64,000 nt of DNA from Rodentibacter sp. Ppn85 (GCF_001999335.1 NZ_MLHS01000002.1:1-64000); one strand, 5' to 3'. Counted from the stretch's first letter, positions 9,251-19,988 are shown. Made by a program: numbers and translations. Notes: generated by a model from the sequence alone, not told the origin.

Positions 9251-10597
9251 TTAATCATGTAATCCCAGCTTTTTCTCAAGGTAATGAATATTCGTTCCTC
9301 CCTTTTGAAAATTTTCATCTTCTAAAATCATTTCATGTAACGGGATATTCGTTTTAATACCATCAATAATAGTTTCTGCCAAGGCATTTTGCATACGACG
9401 AATTGCCACTTCACGCGTATCGCCATAAGTAATCAATTTTGCAATCATGGAGTCATAATGCGGAGGCACGGTATAACCACCATACACGTGAGAATCCCAA
9501 CGTACCCCTAACCCACCCGGTGAATGTAAGTGAATAACTTTGCCCGGTGACGGTAAGAAAGATTTTGGATCTTCCGCATTGATACGGCATTCAATCGCAT
9601 GACCTTTCACTTTCACATCTTCTTGTTTAAAGGAAAGTGGTAGCCCCGCGGCAATTCGTAACTGCTCTTTTACTAAATCAATGCCGGTAATCATTTCGGT
9701 AACAGGATGTTCCACTTGGATACGGGTATTCATTTCAATGAAATAAAACTCACCATTTTCATATAAGAACTCAAAGGTACCCGCACCACGATAACCAATT
9801 TCCACACAAGCATTAGCACAACGAGAACCGATATCACGGCGTAATTCTTCGGTAATTCCCGGTGCCGGTGCTTCTTCCACCACTTTTTGATGGCGGCGCT
9901 GCATAGAACAATCACGCTCCGCCAAATACACCGCATTGCCGTGAGTATCCGCCAATACTTGAATTTCCACGTGGCGCGGATTTTCTAAGTATTTTTCCAT
10001 ATAAACCATATCATTATTAAACGCCGCTTTTGCTTCCGCTTTTGTCATCGCAATGGACTCTTCTAGCGCTTCTTCGCTACGTACTACACGCATACCGCGA
10101 CCACCACCACCACCGGAGGCTTTAATAATAATCGGATAACCGATACGTTTTGCAATTTCTTTATTTTTGGCAATGTCGTTCCCGACAGGGCCATCAGATC
10201 CCGGCACACAAGGCACACCGGCTTTTTTCATTGCTTTAATCGCAGAGACTTTATCACCCATTAAACGAATAACATCTGCCGTCGGCCCGATAAAAGTAAA
10301 ACCGGAACGCTCTACTTGCTCGGCAAAATCCGCATTTTCAGATAAAAAACCATATCCCGGATGAATTGCATCCGCGCCCGTTACTTCAGCCGCAGCAATA
10401 ATCGCAGGAATGTTTAGATAGCTTTTTGCCGAAGGTGCAGGCCCGATGCAAACAGTTTCATCTGCCAATAATACATGCTTTAAATCACGATCTGCCGTGG
10501 AGTGAACCGCAACGGTTTTAATGCCTAATTCTTTACATGCGCGTAAAATGCGTAATGCAATTTCACCACGGTTGGCAATCACAACTTTTTCTAACAT
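9251..10597 (-). CDS. accC: Biotin carboxylase subunit of acetyl-CoA carboxylase
   Basis: Carboxylates the biotin carried by AccB, using ATP and bicarbonate, in the first committed step of fatty-acid synthesis. The 448-residue ATP-grasp protein has the glycine-rich loop [12 protein letters not shown], the motif [14 protein letters not shown] and the catalytic region [15 protein letters not shown] choose the ATG giving [16 protein letters not shown], because it matches the family start; a GTG four codons upstream is in frame but less likely. It lies downstream of accB, but a strong hairpin plus T-run sits between the two genes. Confidence 0.97.
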   Translation of the reverse strand: MLEKVVIANRGEIALRILRACKELGIKTVAVHSTADRDLKHVLLADETVCIGPAPSAKSYLNIPAIIAAAEVTGADAIHPGYGFLSENADFAEQVERSGFTFIGPTADVIRLMGDKVSAIKAMKKAGVPCVPGSDGPVGNDIAKNKEIAKRIGYPIIIKASGGGGGRGMRVVRSEEALEESIAMTKAEAKAAFNNDMVYMEKYLENPRHVEIQVLADTHGNAVYLAERDCSMQRRHQKVVEEAPAPGITEELRRDIGSRCANACVEIGYRGAGTFEFLYENGEFYFIEMNTRIQVEHPVTEMITGIDLVKEQLRIAAGLPLSFKQEDVKVKGHAIECRINAEDPKSFLPSPGKVIHLHSPGGLGVRWDSHVYGGYTVPPHYDSMIAKLITYGDTREVAIRRMQNALAETIIDGIKTNIPLHEMILEDENFQKGGTNIHYLEKKLGLHD

Positions 10598-10614
10598 AAG
10601 AGATTCCACTTGTT

Positions 10615-10640
10615 AAAAAATGGCGGGTAAGCCCGCCATT
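10615..10640 (-). terminator. Intrinsic terminator between accB and accC
   Basis: Read on the minus strand: AATGGCGGG, loop CTTA, CCCGCCATT, then TTTTTT (10620-10615). The stem is 9 bp and GC-rich. It lies 17 bases after the accB stop and 17 bases before the accC start, so it is placed to lower accC expression relative to accB. Confidence 0.88.
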
Positions 10641-10657
10641 TCGGATAATTGATAGGA

Positions 10658-11119
10658 TTATTCAATAACGATTAATGGTTGATCAAATTCAACAGGTTCG
10701 CCATCATTGACTAGGATTGCTTTTACTACGCCGGCTTTGTCCGCTTCAATACGGTTCATCATTTTCATTGCCTCAACAATACAAAGCGTATCACCTACTT
10801 TAATTGATTGTCCTACATCAACAAATGCTTTCGCTTCCGGGCTTGGGCTACGGTAGAATGTTCCTACCATCGGGGAACGAACTTGGTGACCGACGACCTC
10901 TTCAGAAACCGCTTGAGTAGCAGTTGGCGCAGGTGCATTGACCTGAGCCGGCACAACCGCCGGCGCAGCAACAGGTGCGGAGTATTGTACTGCCGCTGGC
11001 ACAACGGTAGGCGCCGCACGACTAATACGAACCGTTCCCTCTTCTTCTTGAACTTCTAATTCAGTGATACCTGATTCTTCCACTAATTCGATCAGTTTTT
11101 TAATTTTACGAATGTCCAT
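10658..11119 (-). CDS. accB: Biotin carboxyl carrier protein of acetyl-CoA carboxylase
   Basis: Carries the biotin that AccC carboxylates and the AccAD transferase uses. The 153 residues have a short N-terminal domain ([18 protein letters not shown]), an Ala/Pro/Val-rich flexible linker (about 35-75) and a C-terminal biotinyl domain with [12 protein letters not shown]; the second-to-last K of the EAMKM motif is the biotinylated lysine. Start codon ATG after TAGGAAGAAC. aroQ is upstream on the same strand, as in many gamma-proteobacteria. Confidence 0.97.
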   Translation of the reverse strand: MDIRKIKKLIELVEESGITELEVQEEEGTVRISRAAPTVVPAAVQYSAPVAAPAVVPAQVNAPAPTATQAVSEEVVGHQVRSPMVGTFYRSPSPEAKAFVDVGQSIKVGDTLCIVEAMKMMNRIEADKAGVVKAILVNDGEPVEFDQPLIVIE

Positions 11120-11283
11120 ATGTTCTTCCTAAAAGAATAAAATTTTTGACCGCACTTTTATCAAAATAAGCACACAAAAGTGCAATCAGTTATAAACTTG
11201 TCTTTGAGCAGGCAAAGATTACATTAAATTTGGCTAAATTGCGATAAAATTCTATAAATTTCGCCTAAAATTGCTTATTTGCA

Positions 11284-11733
11284 TTATTTTTTAGCTAAAA
11301 AATCCACGGCAAATAAAAAGGCAAATTCATACCCCTTTGCTCCCAATCCGCAAATCACGCCTTCCGCAATATCACTGAAATAAGAATGATGACGAAACGG
11401 CTCACGCTTATGTACGTTAGACAAATGAATTTCCACAAAAGGAATGGATACCGCCAATAACGCGTCTCGCAAGGCTACACTGGTATGCGTATAAGCGGCC
11501 GGATTAATTAAAATAAAATCTACCGTTTGGAAACTTTGGTGGATTTTCTCAATCAATTTTTCCTCGCTATTGGCTTGAAAACAGTCCAGTTCAATATTGT
11601 GTCGGTTAGCTAATGCTTTCAAATTTTCTTCAATGACTGCAAGGGATAAACTGCCGTAATGTTTAGGCTCGCGCGCGCCTAACATATTTAAGTTCGGGCC
11701 ATTTAGTAACAAAACTCGGGATTTTTGTAACAT
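11284..11733 (-). CDS. aroQ: Type II 3-dehydroquinate dehydratase
   Basis: Third step of the shikimate pathway: 3-dehydroquinate to 3-dehydroshikimate. The 149 residues fit the small dodecameric type II enzymes. The N-terminal [20 protein letters not shown] contains the catalytic-loop region. [16 protein letters not shown] and [20 protein letters not shown] supply the catalytic histidine and substrate contacts. It is followed at 164 bp by accB, the common aroQ-accB-accC arrangement, with room for a separate accB promoter in the gap. Start ATG is preceded by AAAGGAAG. Confidence 0.97.
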   Translation of the reverse strand: MLQKSRVLLLNGPNLNMLGAREPKHYGSLSLAVIEENLKALANRHNIELDCFQANSEEKLIEKIHQSFQTVDFILINPAAYTHTSVALRDALLAVSIPFVEIHLSNVHKREPFRHHSYFSDIAEGVICGLGAKGYEFAFLFAVDFLAKK

Positions 11734-11790
11734 TTTATCTTCCTTTTAAGGTTGTACATTATACGGATTTTTCAATAAGCGGTGGTCGAA

Positions 11791-12783
11791 TCAGATAATC
11801 TTTGTAATCAATTCGGAATCCAAATCAATAAGCGGTAATGTCGATCCTTTCCATGGGCGAAGCACTTGATAGGCCATTAAATCCAGCGTATCTAAACCCG
11901 GTGTCACATTCGGTGTATATTGTTGTGCCATGCGTGCCAGTTGGGTTAAACCAAGGCTACTTTCAATACTTGAGCTAATCACCGCTTTCAATCCCAAAGT
12001 ATGAGCTTTTTTAATTAATTCAATACAACGCTCAAGGGAACCGATTAATGTCGGCTTAATCACAATTGCCGCCAGGTGAGGTTCTTTTTTAAGCTGAAAA
12101 TCGGGTGTTCGTAACGATTCATCCCAAGCAATAGCAATCCCTGATTGAGTTGCAAACTCAAGGCTTAATTCCGGCGTGTTACAAGGCTCTTCCAAAAATT
12201 GAATGCGGGCACGATGCGCCGGTTTTACTTTTGCCGCAAACAGTAATGCTTTTTCAAGCGACCAACGTCGGTTCGCATCAAGGCGCAGTTGCAAGTCAGG
12301 AATGGCTTCCAAAAACATATCCGCAATCAATCCGTCTCGGTTAGCTTCATACATACCCACTTTGATTTTTGCCACTTTCTCACCGGAAAGATAGGCTAAT
12401 TTTCCATAAAGCTCATCGGGATCGCCATAACATAACGGTGCCGTATGATAGTTTCCTTCGGAGTTAAGTCGATCGGTTAGTTCCGCCAATGCACAGCTCA
12501 AACCAAAGGCTACGGACGGATAAAGCCCATCAAGTGACAATTTTTCATTGCGTGTGCGAGCTTCATTCCAATCGACAAGCCATTGTGCAGCTTGAATTTC
12601 CGCCATCTCTAAGGATTCCTCACTAAATCCCGGCAATGGCGCAATTTCCCCCCAACCTTCGTTATTCCGGCATTGGACACGCACAAGTAAGCCTTCACGG
12701 CGTTTTAAAAACCGATCCCGCAAAATAAGTTGGCTATCAACGGGAATCGAATAGCGATAAAGATTATAGTATCGAGTTGTCAT
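11791..12783 (-). CDS. menC: o-Succinylbenzoate synthase
   Basis: Enolase-superfamily enzyme of menaquinone synthesis that dehydrates SHCHC to o-succinylbenzoate. The 330 residues include the catalytic pair in AKIKVG (K139, K141), the metal ligands in LRLDANRRW and FLEEP, and WDESLR. It lies downstream of menB on the minus strand, with an uptake-signal hairpin in the 56-bp gap. Menaquinone is the quinone that feeds Nrf and probably qNOR, both encoded in this window. Confidence 0.95.
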   Translation of the reverse strand: MTTRYYNLYRYSIPVDSQLILRDRFLKRREGLLVRVQCRNNEGWGEIAPLPGFSEESLEMAEIQAAQWLVDWNEARTRNEKLSLDGLYPSVAFGLSCALAELTDRLNSEGNYHTAPLCYGDPDELYGKLAYLSGEKVAKIKVGMYEANRDGLIADMFLEAIPDLQLRLDANRRWSLEKALLFAAKVKPAHRARIQFLEEPCNTPELSLEFATQSGIAIAWDESLRTPDFQLKKEPHLAAIVIKPTLIGSLERCIELIKKAHTLGLKAVISSSIESSLGLTQLARMAQQYTPNVTPGLDTLDLMAYQVLRPWKGSTLPLIDLDSELITKII

Positions 12784-12798
12784 AAATTTTGCTTATAA

Positions 12799-12828
12799 AA
12801 AAGTGCGGTTGAAATTAACCGCACTTTT
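12799..12828. terminator. Inverted uptake-signal pair between menB and menC
   Basis: AAAAGTGCGGTT (12799-12810), loop GAAATT, AACCGCACTTTT (12817-12828). A perfect 12-bp stem with T-runs in both directions. It follows menB and precedes menC on the minus strand, so it may attenuate menC. Confidence 0.8.
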
Positions 12829-12839
12829 GACTGAGTCGT

Positions 12840-13697
12840 TTAAGGATTACGTCTGAATTTACTGAAGTCCGGTGCACGTTTTTCATTAAACGCATTACGA
12901 CCTTCTTGACCTTCTTCCGTCATATAGAACAACATAGTGGCATTACCTGCCAGCTCTTGTAAACCGGCTTGACCGTCGCAATCCGCATTTAATGCGGCTT
13001 TCAAACAACGTAACGCAATCGGGCTGTTACGCAACATCTCGCGACACCAACGTACGGTTTCTTTTTCAAGATCGGCGTAAGGCACCACGGTGTTCACTAA
13101 GCCCATATCCAAGGCTTCTTGCGCATTATACTGACGACATAAGAACCAAATCTCACGGGCTTTTTTCTGGCCGACCAAACGCGCCATATAACTTGCCCCC
13201 CAACCGCCGTCAAAAGATCCCACTTTCGGTCCCGTTTGACCAAAAATAGCGTTCTCCGCTGCAACGGTTAAATCACATAACATATGTAATACATGCCCGC
13301 CGCCAATGGCATAACCCGCCACCATTGCCACCACCGGTTTCGGGCAAGTACGAATATCCCGTTGAAAATCCAATACATTTAAATGATGTACGCCGCTTTC
13401 GTCTTTGTAGCCACCGTAATCCCCTCGGATTTTCTGATCACCGCCGGAACAAAATGCTTTTTCACCTTCGCCGGTGAGGATAATTACACCGATTTTTTCA
13501 TCAAAACGGGCATTAGAAAAGGCATGAATCATTTCTTTTACGGTTTGCGGACGGAAGGCATTACGCACTTCAGGACGGTTAATGGTGATTTTTGCGATAC
13601 CGTCGATAGATTTATGATAACGAATGTCCGTATATCCCTCACTATAATCTACCCATTCAACGGGCGCATAAAGCACGTCATCTTTTGGATTTTGCAT
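12840..13697 (-). CDS. menB: 1,4-Dihydroxy-2-naphthoyl-CoA synthase
   Basis: Crotonase-fold enzyme closing the second ring of the menaquinone head group. The 285 residues match the family. Visible motifs are the oxyanion-hole segments [20 protein letters not shown] and [19 protein letters not shown], then [20 protein letters not shown]. It starts with ATG after AAAAAGGAATATTC. It is followed by menC; other men genes are not in the window. Confidence 0.97.
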   Translation of the reverse strand: MQNPKDDVLYAPVEWVDYSEGYTDIRYHKSIDGIAKITINRPEVRNAFRPQTVKEMIHAFSNARFDEKIGVIILTGEGEKAFCSGGDQKIRGDYGGYKDESGVHHLNVLDFQRDIRTCPKPVVAMVAGYAIGGGHVLHMLCDLTVAAENAIFGQTGPKVGSFDGGWGASYMARLVGQKKAREIWFLCRQYNAQEALDMGLVNTVVPYADLEKETVRWCREMLRNSPIALRCLKAALNADCDGQAGLQELAGNATMLFYMTEEGQEGRNAFNEKRAPDFSKFRRNP

Positions 13698-13844
13698 GAA
13701 TATTCCTTTTTAATTAATGAAAAGTGCGGTCATTATAACGGAAGTTTTTCGCTTCGGGAAAATGAAAATTTATTTTAGCCTTTATCTATTCTGTGCTTAT
13801 TGCTAAAATTTTGTCTACATTAAAGCAATCCACCGAAGGCAAAC

Positions 13845-14411
13845 ATGAAATTTATTTTTACACTCGGCAGCGCACTATTACTTAGTGCTTGCAGCCTTTT
13901 CAATTCATCACAATCACCTATTCCGGCTGAATTTGCGGGGGCGGATTATCAACTTTCGGATAAAAATGCGAAACAATGGGCGATTGCAAGCAAACAGGCG
14001 GAGCAATGTATTTATCCCAATCTTACCCGTATTCAGCAACAGCATTTCGCTAAAGAAGACAGTTATATTCACTCCGAATATATTTTTTTCTATCCACTGG
14101 AAAAAATTATTGGTGAAGATTATGTCAAAATCATTCAGAACGATGAAAAATCGATGAATTACGCCACTTATCAATTCAAAAAATTTCGCACGGAAATAGC
14201 CGATGTTAAGCCGTTGGAAAATAAAAGCTGCCTAATTTTACGAACCCAAGCACGTGATGATTTAGATGTAGTGAAAGGGCAATATAAGAATGGCATGGTG
14301 GATAATTCAAAGAATGAAGACGGCGCGCTCAAAAATACTGACGGTGTTGCAACCAATCAAAATAAATTCTTTTTTGACATTATAAAATGGGGTTCCGCGC
14401 TACTACTATAA
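13845..14411 (+). CDS. Hypothetical lipoprotein, Pasteurellaceae-type
   Basis: A 188-residue protein with a lipoprotein signal peptide: a short basic start, the hydrophobic run FTLGSALLL and the lipobox LSAC with the modified cysteine at residue 16. The mature part is polar, with two further cysteines ([14 protein letters not shown]). The C-terminal tail is Asn/Asp/Lys-rich and ends in a hydrophobic patch. No enzyme motif is visible. The repeated piece GSALLL at both ends is probably chance. It resembles uncharacterised lipoproteins annotated in Haemophilus and Aggregatibacter (possibly DUF5358). Transcribed away from menB. Confidence 0.75.
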   Translation: MKFIFTLGSALLLSACSLFNSSQSPIPAEFAGADYQLSDKNAKQWAIASKQAEQCIYPNLTRIQQQHFAKEDSYIHSEYIFFYPLEKIIGEDYVKIIQNDEKSMNYATYQFKKFRTEIADVKPLENKSCLILRTQARDDLDVVKGQYKNGMVDNSKNEDGALKNTDGVATNQNKFFFDIIKWGSALLL

Positions 14412-14590
14412 CCTTAATAAATAAATCCAAGCATCACTTAACATAAAAATCAAATACCGTTTTTTAAGTAAACGATTGCACGAATAAAAAATGTTAAACA
14501 GATCAAACTTTCAGTAAATAAGCCTTTGAACTTTAATTGTTTTCCGATAACCTACCTAGAACATTTCTTTTAACTTAAGAAGGTGAAATT

Positions 14591-16249
14591 ATGGCAACTC
14601 TTTTTGATATAGCACAAAATTGGTTAAACCAAGATCCCGATGCGGAAACTCGTGCAGAATTGACCGCACTTTTAGAGGCGGCAAAAGGTGGCGATACAAA
14701 AGCTGAAGCTGAATTACAAGCTCGCTTTGACGGTCGTTTACAATTTGGTACTGCCGGCTTACGCGGTCCTTTACAAGCCGGTTCAATGGGAATGAACCGT
14801 GTTTTAGTGGCGCAAGCCGCCGGTGGTTTGGCGGATTTCCTGAAAGACTATGACAACCAACCTTCTATCGTTATAGGCTACGACGGACGCAAAAATTCAG
14901 ATGTGTTTGCACGCGATACCGCAGAGATTATGGCGGGCGCCGGAGTGAAAACCTATTTATTACCACGCAAATTGCCAACTCCGGTATTAGCTTATGCGAT
15001 TCAATATTTTGACACCACGGCAGGTGTGATGGTGACTGCAAGCCACAACCCACCTGAGGATAACGGTTATAAAGTCTATTTGGGTAAGGCTAACGGTGGC
15101 GGGCAAATCGTCTCCCCTGCGGATCAAGAAATTGCTGCATTAATCGACAAAGTCGCAGCCGGCAATATTCAAGATTTACCGCGTAGTGATGACTATGTGA
15201 TATTAAATGATGAAGTGGTAGAGGCTTATATTGCGAAAACCGCCTCTCTTGCTAAAGAACCGCAATGCGACATCAATTATGTGTATACCGCTATGCACGG
15301 CGTGGGTTATGAAGTATTAAGTAAAACTTTAGCCAAAGCAGGCTTACCACAACCTCATATTGTTGCAGAACAAGTCTGGCCGGATGGTTCTTTCCCAACA
15401 GTTAATTTCCCTAATCCGGAAGAAAAAGGCGCATTGGATCTTGCGATTAAAGTGGCGAAAGAAAACAATGCAGAATTTATTATTGCAAACGACCCTGATG
15501 CCGACCGCTTAGCTGTTGCCGTACCTGATGCGGAAGGTAACTGGAAATCTTTACACGGTAATGTGGTGGGTTGTTTCTTAGGTTGGTATTTAGCCAAACA
15601 ATACCGCGCACAAGGCAAACAAGGTGTATTGGCTTGCTCTCTCGTTTCCTCACCGGCATTAGCGGAAATTGCTAAAAAATACGGTTTCCAATCGGAAGAA
15701 ACCTTAACCGGTTTCAAATACATCGGTAAAGTGCAGGGCTTATTATTCGGCTTTGAAGAAGCGCTCGGCTATTTAGTTGATCCGGATAAAGTGCGTGATA
15801 AAGACGGTATTTCTGCGGCAATTATGTTCTTAGATCTTGTCCGCAACTTGAAAAAACAAGGTAAAACTTTGGCAGATTATGCCGATGAATTTACCAAAGA
15901 ATTCGGCGCTTATGTAAGCGGACAAATCTCTATCCGCGTCAGCGATCTTTCTGAAATCGGTAAATTAATGACCGCACTTCGCGATGTACCGCCAAGTGTT
16001 ATTGGCGGCGTGAATGTAACACAATTCATTGACCACACAAAAACCGATCGTCAAAGTGATATTCTTGTGTTTGTGCTAGAAAACGGCTCACGTTTAATAG
16101 CCCGTCCTTCCGGTACCGAACCGAAAATTAAATTCTATTTGGATGCACGGGGTACCGATCCGAAAAATGCCGAACAAGTGCTTGCTGATTTTGATGCAGG
16201 CGTGCGCAATATTCTTCGTCAGGATGCCTACGGCAAACAAGATTGTTAA
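14591..16249 (+). CDS. Phospho-sugar mutase (alpha-D-phosphohexomutase family)
   Basis: Interconverts 1- and 6-phosphosugars, most likely glucose or mannose phosphates, in the cytoplasm. The 552 residues contain all four active-site signatures in order: the catalytic serine S151 in TASHNPPEDNGYK, the metal-binding loop DPDADR at 301-306, the sugar-binding GFEEALGY, and the phosphate-binding RPSGTEPKIKFY near the C-terminus. Its length places it in the long YhxB/PgcA-type branch rather than the 450-residue GlmM/ManB branch. Start ATG follows GAAGGTGAAATT. Substrate preference cannot be read from sequence. Confidence 0.93.
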   Translation: MATLFDIAQNWLNQDPDAETRAELTALLEAAKGGDTKAEAELQARFDGRLQFGTAGLRGPLQAGSMGMNRVLVAQAAGGLADFLKDYDNQPSIVIGYDGRKNSDVFARDTAEIMAGAGVKTYLLPRKLPTPVLAYAIQYFDTTAGVMVTASHNPPEDNGYKVYLGKANGGGQIVSPADQEIAALIDKVAAGNIQDLPRSDDYVILNDEVVEAYIAKTASLAKEPQCDINYVYTAMHGVGYEVLSKTLAKAGLPQPHIVAEQVWPDGSFPTVNFPNPEEKGALDLAIKVAKENNAEFIIANDPDADRLAVAVPDAEGNWKSLHGNVVGCFLGWYLAKQYRAQGKQGVLACSLVSSPALAEIAKKYGFQSEETLTGFKYIGKVQGLLFGFEEALGYLVDPDKVRDKDGISAAIMFLDLVRNLKKQGKTLADYADEFTKEFGAYVSGQISIRVSDLSEIGKLMTALRDVPPSVIGGVNVTQFIDHTKTDRQSDILVFVLENGSRLIARPSGTEPKIKFYLDARGTDPKNAEQVLADFDAGVRNILRQDAYGKQDC

Positions 16250-16275
16250 TAATTCAATAGTTACGATAATGCAAT

Positions 16276-16305
16276 AAAAGAGATGTCTGATTGCATCTCT
16301 TTTTT
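16276..16305 (+). terminator. Terminator of the phosphohexomutase gene
   Basis: AAAAGAGATG (16276-16285), 8-base loop, CATCTCTTTT (16294-16303), followed by more T. It lies 27 bases after the stop and 21 bases before the SMR gene start. Confidence 0.85.
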
Positions 16306-16323
16306 ATTTAATGAGGAATCATC

Positions 16324-16653
16324 ATGAACCCTTGGATTTTACTTGCAGTTTCTATATGCTTAGAAATTGCCGCAACAAATTTATTAAAACTGAGCGATGG
16401 TTTTACCAAACTTTTTCCCACTATTGGCTCACTCACGCTTTATGCAATTTCTTTTTATTTTGTTTCAATTATTTTTCGTTCTTTGCCCGTTGGTTTGGTT
16501 TATGCCATCTGGTCTGGGGTTGGAATTGTCCTTACCGCAGTAGTTGCCTATTTTGCTTTTGGACAAAAAATTGATACGGCAGGCATGATCGGCATTGGGT
16601 TAATTATTGCAGGAGTACTCGTGATTAATCTCTCCTCATCAATATCCCATTAG
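16324..16653 (+). CDS. SMR-family multidrug/quaternary-ammonium exporter (EmrE-like)
   Basis: Small proton-coupled antiporter of the inner membrane. The 109 residues form four hydrophobic helices. The family's essential glutamate is at position 14 (CLEIAATNLLK), and Y60 and W63 in VYAIWSGVG match the binding-pocket positions of EmrE. These residues favour the EmrE drug-exporter branch over the guanidinium (Gdx/SugE) branch, but substrate is inferred. The start ATG is preceded by ATGAGGAATCATC. A single uptake signal follows at about 16673. Confidence 0.9.
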   Translation: MNPWILLAVSICLEIAATNLLKLSDGFTKLFPTIGSLTLYAISFYFVSIIFRSLPVGLVYAIWSGVGIVLTAVVAYFAFGQKIDTAGMIGIGLIIAGVLVINLSSSISH

Positions 16654-16852
16654 AAAAAAGAACAAGAAATTAACCGCACTTTTTATACTGTTTGATTTAG
16701 TTTTCCGCCTCTCGCTTATCGCATAAGCTTAGATTTCACAGAAAGCGAAAACCCATATAATCAATTCCGCTATATAATATTGACGTTAAAGTGCTTTTCC
16801 TTTCACTTGTTCCCCCTTATGATAACCATATCTTCTTAACCATAGGTAATTT

Positions 16853-17506
16853 ATGAAAAAAGCACGAGCAATACCTCATACAAACTGGGCAGCGGGTTCA
16901 TTATGGTCGATAGAAGGTAAAACGATCTGCGTGTTATTATTTGCGTTAGCAATATTAGGAATTGGTGACGGTTTCATTGTATTGTCCAATTTTGGTTCCA
17001 CTCCTTGGACAGTGCTTTCTCAAGGCATTACCTTACAAAGTGAAATTAGCATTGGTTGGGCATCGTTTTTTATCAGCTGTATAGTAATGTTGGCATGGCT
17101 GCCTTTAAAACTACGCTTTGGGCTAGGCACTCTTCTAAATATTATTATGATTGCTCTTTTCTTAGACATTACGACAAAAATTCTACCGGAACCGACCGCA
17201 CTTTTCTCACGCATTACTTTCGGAATAATCGGGATTTTTCTATACGGATTAGGCACGGCATTATATCTCACTTGTCATTTGGGAGCAGGCCCTCGTGACG
17301 GGCTTATGGTTGGAATTTGCCAACGCTTCCATCTTAAAGTAGGAGTTGTCCGTACCGGTATTGAAATGTCGGTTTGCCTACTAGGTTTTTTTCTTGGAGG
17401 AATAGTGGGTATCGGTACGCTTATTTTTGCTGCCGGAATTGGCTGGATTGTGCAAAGTTGTCTTGAATTAATAACCCGTTTTTCACATTCATTGAATAAA
17501 AAATAG
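16853..17506 (+). CDS. YczE/YitT-family integral membrane protein
   Basis: A 217-residue membrane protein with about five to six hydrophobic helices. The motifs GIGDGFIVLSNFGSTPWTVLSQGI near the start and CHLGAGPRDGLMVGIC in the second half are the signature repeats of the COG2364 (YczE) group. Function is not established. An internal uptake signal lies near 17197 (ACCGCACTT), within the coding sequence. No obvious operon partner: the SMR gene is 199 bp upstream and norB converges from downstream. Confidence 0.8.
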   Translation: MKKARAIPHTNWAAGSLWSIEGKTICVLLFALAILGIGDGFIVLSNFGSTPWTVLSQGITLQSEISIGWASFFISCIVMLAWLPLKLRFGLGTLLNIIMIALFLDITTKILPEPTALFSRITFGIIGIFLYGLGTALYLTCHLGAGPRDGLMVGICQRFHLKVGVVRTGIEMSVCLLGFFLGGIVGIGTLIFAAGIGWIVQSCLELITRFSHSLNKK

Positions 17507-17741
17507 AAGTTTTACGGTATTATGTAGCAAATGCAAAAAATAAAAAATCTATATCGTACTGCGTTCTCCAAACGAATCGGTAAAACCTATATTCTTAAAA
17601 CAACAAAAGCGGATAAGTGAAAGTCCGGCTTGCCGTTTAATCAGCATTTCCATTTCTCTCATATCAAAGTGCGCTCAAAAACTACTGTGTTTTGAAAAAG
17701 AAAAGCGGCTATTTCTAGCCACTTTTATTACCGCGCTTAAG

Positions 17742-19988
17742 TTAAGCAACTTTTTTCGGTTTGAAAAAAATCATTGTAAAGATTTGCCAGAAGAAGGCGA
17801 GTGCACCGAAAATAAAGATTACATCTCCCACTAAACGAACCCAGCGTAAAGTATCAAATAACGGTTGTTGCATAAACTCTTCACTACGCGCATACCATAG
17901 ACCTTCAGAAATACTTGCATAACCTTGAATAATGCCGATTGGTAATAAACTTGATACGATCATTAATACCAAGCCGCCATTCAATAGCCAGAAGCCCCAT
18001 TTCATCAATTTATCATTGAATGGAGTATCCGGGCGTAAGTAGCGTGCGATTAAGAATACAAAACCTAGCGCTAAGAAACCATACACACCGAATAAAGCCG
18101 AATGAGCATGCACTGCAGTTGTATTTAAGCCTTGGACATAGTAGAGTGAAATCGGCGGATTGATTAGGAAACCGAATACTCCGGCACCTAACATATTCCA
18201 GAATGCCACACCAACGAAGCAGTAGATAGGCCATTTTAAGCGCTCCATCCAAGGTGCTTTTTGTTTCATTGACCAGTGTTCCCAAGCCTCGTGGCCTAAT
18301 AAGACTAATGGAACCACCTCAAGTGCGGAGAATGATGCTCCCACCGCAATAATGGGTGTGGTCGCACCGGCAAAGTAGAGGTGGTGAAAAGTGCCCGGAA
18401 TACCGCCGATTAGGAATAATGCGGCTTCGGTAATGGTAGCAATCGTTGCCATTTTTTTGGAAACGAGTCCTAAACTCACGAAAATAAAAGACAGTGCCGC
18501 AACGGAAAATACTTCAAAGAAGCCTTCTACCCATAAGTGAACCACCCACCAACGCCAGTATTCCATCACAGATAAATGGGTATGCTCACCGTAGAACAAT
18601 GCAGGACCGTAGAATAAGCCGATAGCAATAACAGATGCAAAGAATAAAGCAAGTAGGTTTTTATCACCCGGTTGTTTAAATGCGTTCACCGTACCACGAA
18701 GCATTAATACTAACCAGAATAAAATACCCGCAAATTTCACCGCTTGCCAAAAACGACCTAAGTCAATGAATTCATAGCCTTGATGACCAAACATAAAGCT
18801 TAATTCTTCAGGTAGGATATGTGCAATCGCTAAGTAGCTACCGGTGAATGAACCGACAACTAAAACTACTAATGCCCAGAATAAAATGTCAACACCTAAT
18901 TTTTGATATTTCGGATCTTTCCCGCCGTTAATAATCGGTGCTAAAAATAAACCACCGGCTAGGAATGCCATGGCAATCCAGAATAATGCTGCTTGAATAT
19001 GCCATGTACGCACAAGGGAATAAGGCAAGTATTGTGAAATATCAATGCCGTAAAACTCCTGACCTTCCACAGTATAGTGTGCAACAATTGCTCCTAAATT
19101 TACCTGTACGACAAATAAAGCTAAGACAGTGAACAAATATTTACCTAATGCGCGTTGCGATGGGGTGAGTTGTAATTTCGTAAGAGGATCAACATCTGCC
19201 GGAACAGGCTCTTTTTCATCTTCACCTTTTTTAAATGACCAAATCCACACCACAAAACCAACACCGGCAATTAAAAATACGATACTGGCGATAGACCAAA
19301 TCACGTTTTCCGGGGTCGGCACATTATTAATTAATGGCTCATGCGGCCAGTTATTCGTATAGGTTGCGTGAGTATTAGGACGCTCAGTAGAAGCTGTCCA
19401 AGCTGTCCAAAAGAAGAATTTAGCAAGATCCTGACGAGCCTGTAAACTTGGCAATGTATTCTCCTTCATTGCAAAATTTTCACGCGTGCTTTTCGTTGCC
19501 GGATCATCACCGTATAAAGAAATGTAATATTGTGCGGTTCTATCAATTGCCGCTATGCGATTGTTAGAAAGCACCACTGTGCCGCTTTCATCGACTTTGC
19601 TACCACGGTATTCTTTTGTTAAGCGGTTTTTTAAAACAATTTGTTGCTCTTCGTCTAAATCGGCAAAATTTTTGCCATGTTCCTGATTCGCAACAATATC
19701 TAACCAGTTAACAAGCTCACGGTGTAACCAGTCTGCCGTCCAGTCCGGCGCTTGATAGGCACCATGTCCCCACACAGAGCCTAACTGCATACCGCCGGTA
19801 CTTTGCCAAGCAGTTTGACCGTGCATAATTTCATCGCGAATAATCACCTTTTCACCTTGTTCCGATACATATTGTTGCGGAATAGGCGGTGCCGCACGAT
19901 AAATTTCAAAACCGTAGTAACCGAGAATAGAGAATGCCCCTATCAACACGGTCACTAATAGGTACCAGAATTTTTTATACTGTCCCAT
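17742..19988 (-). CDS. norB: Quinol-dependent nitric oxide reductase (qNOR)
   Basis: Reduces two NO to N2O with quinol electrons; in a non-denitrifier this is mainly NO detoxification. The chosen 748-residue form fuses an N-terminal periplasmic cytochrome-c-like domain without haem-binding CXXCH to a 12-helix haem-copper-type core. Core histidine motifs include VVHLWVEGFFEVF and VLLGHEAWEHW. I choose the ATG at 19988 (MGQYKKFWYLL), since AGGAGTG lies just upstream; the 15-codon longer frame lacks such a site. It is transcribed alone. The Nrf system at 46-54 kb is a potential source and second sink of NO. Confidence 0.96.
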   Translation of the reverse strand: MGQYKKFWYLLVTVLIGAFSILGYYGFEIYRAAPPIPQQYVSEQGEKVIIRDEIMHGQTAWQSTGGMQLGSVWGHGAYQAPDWTADWLHRELVNWLDIVANQEHGKNFADLDEEQQIVLKNRLTKEYRGSKVDESGTVVLSNNRIAAIDRTAQYYISLYGDDPATKSTRENFAMKENTLPSLQARQDLAKFFFWTAWTASTERPNTHATYTNNWPHEPLINNVPTPENVIWSIASIVFLIAGVGFVVWIWSFKKGEDEKEPVPADVDPLTKLQLTPSQRALGKYLFTVLALFVVQVNLGAIVAHYTVEGQEFYGIDISQYLPYSLVRTWHIQAALFWIAMAFLAGGLFLAPIINGGKDPKYQKLGVDILFWALVVLVVGSFTGSYLAIAHILPEELSFMFGHQGYEFIDLGRFWQAVKFAGILFWLVLMLRGTVNAFKQPGDKNLLALFFASVIAIGLFYGPALFYGEHTHLSVMEYWRWWVVHLWVEGFFEVFSVAALSFIFVSLGLVSKKMATIATITEAALFLIGGIPGTFHHLYFAGATTPIIAVGASFSALEVVPLVLLGHEAWEHWSMKQKAPWMERLKWPIYCFVGVAFWNMLGAGVFGFLINPPISLYYVQGLNTTAVHAHSALFGVYGFLALGFVFLIARYLRPDTPFNDKLMKWGFWLLNGGLVLMIVSSLLPIGIIQGYASISEGLWYARSEEFMQQPLFDTLRWVRLVGDVIFIFGALAFFWQIFTMIFFKPKKVA

